This document shows, piece by piece, positions 14,099-15,714 of a stretch of DNA of 15,714 bases. The DNA lies in contig JBAWVO010000144.1 of NCBI GenBank assembly GCA_037147235.1, forward strand, positions 1-15,714. The letters are read 5' to 3'. Position numbers and translations under genes: made by a program. The DNA comes from JANXQG01 sp037147235. Lineage in GTDB: Bacteria; Planctomycetota; Planctomycetia; Pirellulales; Thermoguttaceae. The notes under the pieces were generated by a model. The model saw only the letters and a list, made by a program, of their open reading frames with translations. It ran no database searches and had not been told where the DNA came from. The stretch's first letter is position 1. Every line of letters begins with the position of its first letter.

Positions 14099-15574
14099 AT
14101 GAAATCCATTTTAGCACGTTGGTTGATAATTCCTCTCGCCCTATTTGCAGGTTCGCTGCATGCCGCTGCTCCACCGCCGGTAAAGCCGAACATTCTGCTC
14201 ATCGTGGGTGACGATATTGGCTGGGGAGACATTGGCTGCTACGGTTCAACGCAGATACAAACACCCAATATCGATCGGTTGGCGAAGGAAGGGATGCGAT
14301 TCACCAGCGGATATGTGACCGCAGCCCTTTGCAGTCCCTCTCGAGCCGCTATTTTCACCGGCCGGTATCAGCAGCGGACGGGCCTGGAAAACAACCGCCC
14401 GGCCGAGTCGAAAGACAAGGGCCTTGATCTGAACCTCAAAACAGTGGCGGATGTGCTGGGCGGGGCGGGTTATGTCACGGGCCTGGTGGGCAAGTGGCAT
14501 CTCGGCGTGGGTGTCAACAAAGAGTACACACCGCTCCGACGCGGTTTCCAGGAGTTTTTCGGCTTCTACAGCTATGAGACGAGCTATAAGCCCGCCAGCC
14601 TGATCCGGGGTGAAGAGCCGGTCAAGGAGACGCGGCGCAGCACGGTGGCCTTTGCCGAGGAAGCCTGTGCCTTTATCGACCGGCACGCTGACAGGCCTTT
14701 TTTCCTGGAAGTCGCCTTCAATGCCGCCCACACTCCGTTGGAAGGTGCCAGGAAGGACATCGTGGCCGCCAGATTCTCAAAAGTCACTGATCCCAATTTT
14801 CCGAACTCGTTGGTCAACGATAGTAAGCGTCGCAACTTCTGCGCTCTGGTCACGGAACTGGACGAGGAGATCGGCCGCATCATGGGCAAGCTGAAGGAAA
14901 AGGGATTGGATGAGAAGACGCTGGTCATCTATATCTCCGACAATGGCGGCTGGATCGGCCTGGGCGGAAATAACGGGCCGTTGCGCGGCGGTAAATGGGG
15001 CATCTACGAAGGCGGACAGCGCGTGCCGTTCATCTGGCGCTGGCCGGGCACGCTGCCTGCGGGCAAGGACTACGCCGAACCCGTGAGCACGCTTGATTTC
15101 ATGCCGACATTTGCGGCCATGGCCGGCGCGGAGCCGCCGAAAGAGATCGACGGACTGAATGTGCTGCCGTACCTTTGCGGCAAGAAACAGGGCACGCCGC
15201 ATGGCGACCTGTTCTGGAAACTCAACGGCCAATGCGCCATTGTTCGCGATCAATGGAAGGCGGTGCGCTTTAATAACAAACCAGGAAAGCCGGAATTGTA
15301 CGAGCTGGGCAAGGATCTCGCGGAGACGAATAATGTCGCCGGGGAGCAGCCGGAGAGGGTAGACACACTGAACAAGGCATGGGATAGATGGAATGCTACG
15401 CTCCCACCCGCCTTTGTCCCGGCGAAACCGCAGCCGCCAGTCGTTCCAGTCGTTACTCCGCGGAAAAAGCTCAGCCAAGGCGCGCCGCCACATTCGGATG
15501 CAGTAATTCCTTTTGTAAGCGTTCACGGGGATATAGAGAAGCACCACAGAGGCGCGGAGGATAATGAAAACTAG
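14099..15574 (+). CDS. secreted FGly-dependent sulfatase (arylsulfatase family S1)
   Basis: 491 residues from the ATG at 14099. The AGGGAG at 14086-14091 is seven bases from this ATG but only one base from the in-frame ATG at 14093. Signal peptide MKSILARWLIIPLALFAGSLHA. Sulfatase features: NILLIVGDDIGWGD with metal-binding Asp38-Asp39; CSPSR at 78-82, where Cys78 is the residue converted to formylglycine; GKWHLG with Lys132 and His134; and ISDNGG with Asp281-Asn282. The Cys-type motif can be matured by an FGE/SUMF1 enzyme or by an anSME, and neither is intact in this window. It removes sulfate esters from a sulfated glycan outside the cytoplasm. The last 20 or so residues (ending KHHRGAEDNEN) look like translated intergenic repeat. 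It is the last gene of the operon, 22 bp after the GH2 gene. Confidence 0.95.
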   Translation: MKSILARWLIIPLALFAGSLHAAAPPPVKPNILLIVGDDIGWGDIGCYGSTQIQTPNIDRLAKEGMRFTSGYVTAALCSPSRAAIFTGRYQQRTGLENNRPAESKDKGLDLNLKTVADVLGGAGYVTGLVGKWHLGVGVNKEYTPLRRGFQEFFGFYSYETSYKPASLIRGEEPVKETRRSTVAFAEEACAFIDRHADRPFFLEVAFNAAHTPLEGARKDIVAARFSKVTDPNFPNSLVNDSKRRNFCALVTELDEEIGRIMGKLKEKGLDEKTLVIYISDNGGWIGLGGNNGPLRGGKWGIYEGGQRVPFIWRWPGTLPAGKDYAEPVSTLDFMPTFAAMAGAEPPKEIDGLNVLPYLCGKKQGTPHGDLFWKLNGQCAIVRDQWKAVRFNNKPGKPELYELGKDLAETNNVAGEQPERVDTLNKAWDRWNATLPPAFVPAKPQPPVVPVVTPRKKLSQGAPPHSDAVIPFVSVHGDIEKHHRGAEDNEN

Positions 15575-15585
15575 GTCCGAAAGAA

Positions 15586-15607
15586 TGCCGTCAGGGGCCT
15601 GACGGCA
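15586..15607 (+). terminator. stem-loop at the end of the operon
   Basis: TGCCGTCAGG and CCTGACGGCA are exact 10-bp reverse complements with GG between them, starting 12 bp after the sulfatase stop. No T-tract follows (GGAGCGAGG instead), so it is not a classical intrinsic terminator. The position fits transcript end formation or 3'-end protection. Pairing inside the stem could enlarge the loop without loss of stability. Confidence 0.5.
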
Positions 15608-15641
15608 GGAGCGAGGGCGGCGAAGTGCCGGAGAGATAGGC

Positions 15642-15714
15642 TTGAACCGAGTCCAATACAAACTGAAAGGCCGAACGGCTTTGCTGGGCGCAGGTGGCGA
15701 TGACCGTCCATATC
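15642..15714 (+). CDS. possible start of a further gene, cut by the window end
   Basis: From a TTG at 15642 the frame stays open to the window edge and reads LNRVQYKLKGRTALLGAGGD then DRPY. A GGAGAG lies about 10 bases before the TTG. The KLKGRTALL string has some likeness to the beginning of a Rossmann-type dehydrogenase, but 24 codons are too few to decide, and chance is a fair alternative. Confidence 0.2.
   Translation, partial: MNRVQYKLKGRTALLGAGGDDRPY

Noticed and set aside
1..15714. CRISPR arrays, tRNA or rRNA genes, complete insertion sequences
   Set aside because: I saw no regularly spaced repeats, no cloverleaf-like sequence, no rRNA stretches and no intact transposase by reading both strands. 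A tRNA or covariance-model scan was not possible here.

Overview
The window looks like chromosomal DNA of a member of the Planctomycetes/PVC group. This is inferred from gene content and style: moderately high GC, large secreted multi-domain carbohydrate enzymes with LamG/DUF2341 jelly-roll modules, a GH2 enzyme and an FGly sulfatase in one operon with no SusC/SusD pair, and scattered gene and transposase remnants. The assignment is inference; there is no rRNA or marker gene here.

Region 1 (1-2456, + strand) is a compact run of small cytoplasmic or membrane proteins: the C-terminal end of a DJ-1/PfpI protein, a 40-residue ORF overlapping (ATGA) a zinc-ribbon two-TM membrane protein, a single-domain cupin, and a DUF2252 protein with a kinase-like GDLHVEN / DFD signature. 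Gaps are about 60-70 bp, so they may be co-transcribed.

Region 2 (2457-3544) is gene-poor. It holds a frameshifted small gene on the minus strand, a perfect 21-bp palindrome touching its stop codon, and an unrecognised 104-residue minus-strand ORF.

Region 3 (3545-4696) is a stand-alone YqhD-type NADPH-dependent aldehyde reductase / iron-containing alcohol dehydrogenase. One of its four expected metal ligands is Gln instead of His.

Region 4 (4697-5896) is a gene graveyard: the C-terminal end of a probable glycan-active protein (minus), the C-terminal end of a transposase (plus), and the signal peptide and first residues of a secreted, possibly SUMF1-like, protein (minus) are welded together. 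A leader region with a candidate promoter follows.

Region 5 (5897-15574, + strand) is the main content, a four-gene secreted polysaccharide-degradation operon. It encodes a DUF5703 glycoside-hydrolase-like protein with a LamG-like insert in permuted order, a 1005-residue DUF2341-LamG-SGNH (sialate O-acetylesterase-like) protein, a GH2 glycosidase and a CxPSR sulfatase. Each has a signal peptide. Together they could remove O-acetyl and sulfate groups and cleave glycosidic bonds of a decorated polysaccharide. A strong stem-loop lies 12 bp after the last stop and probably ends the unit.
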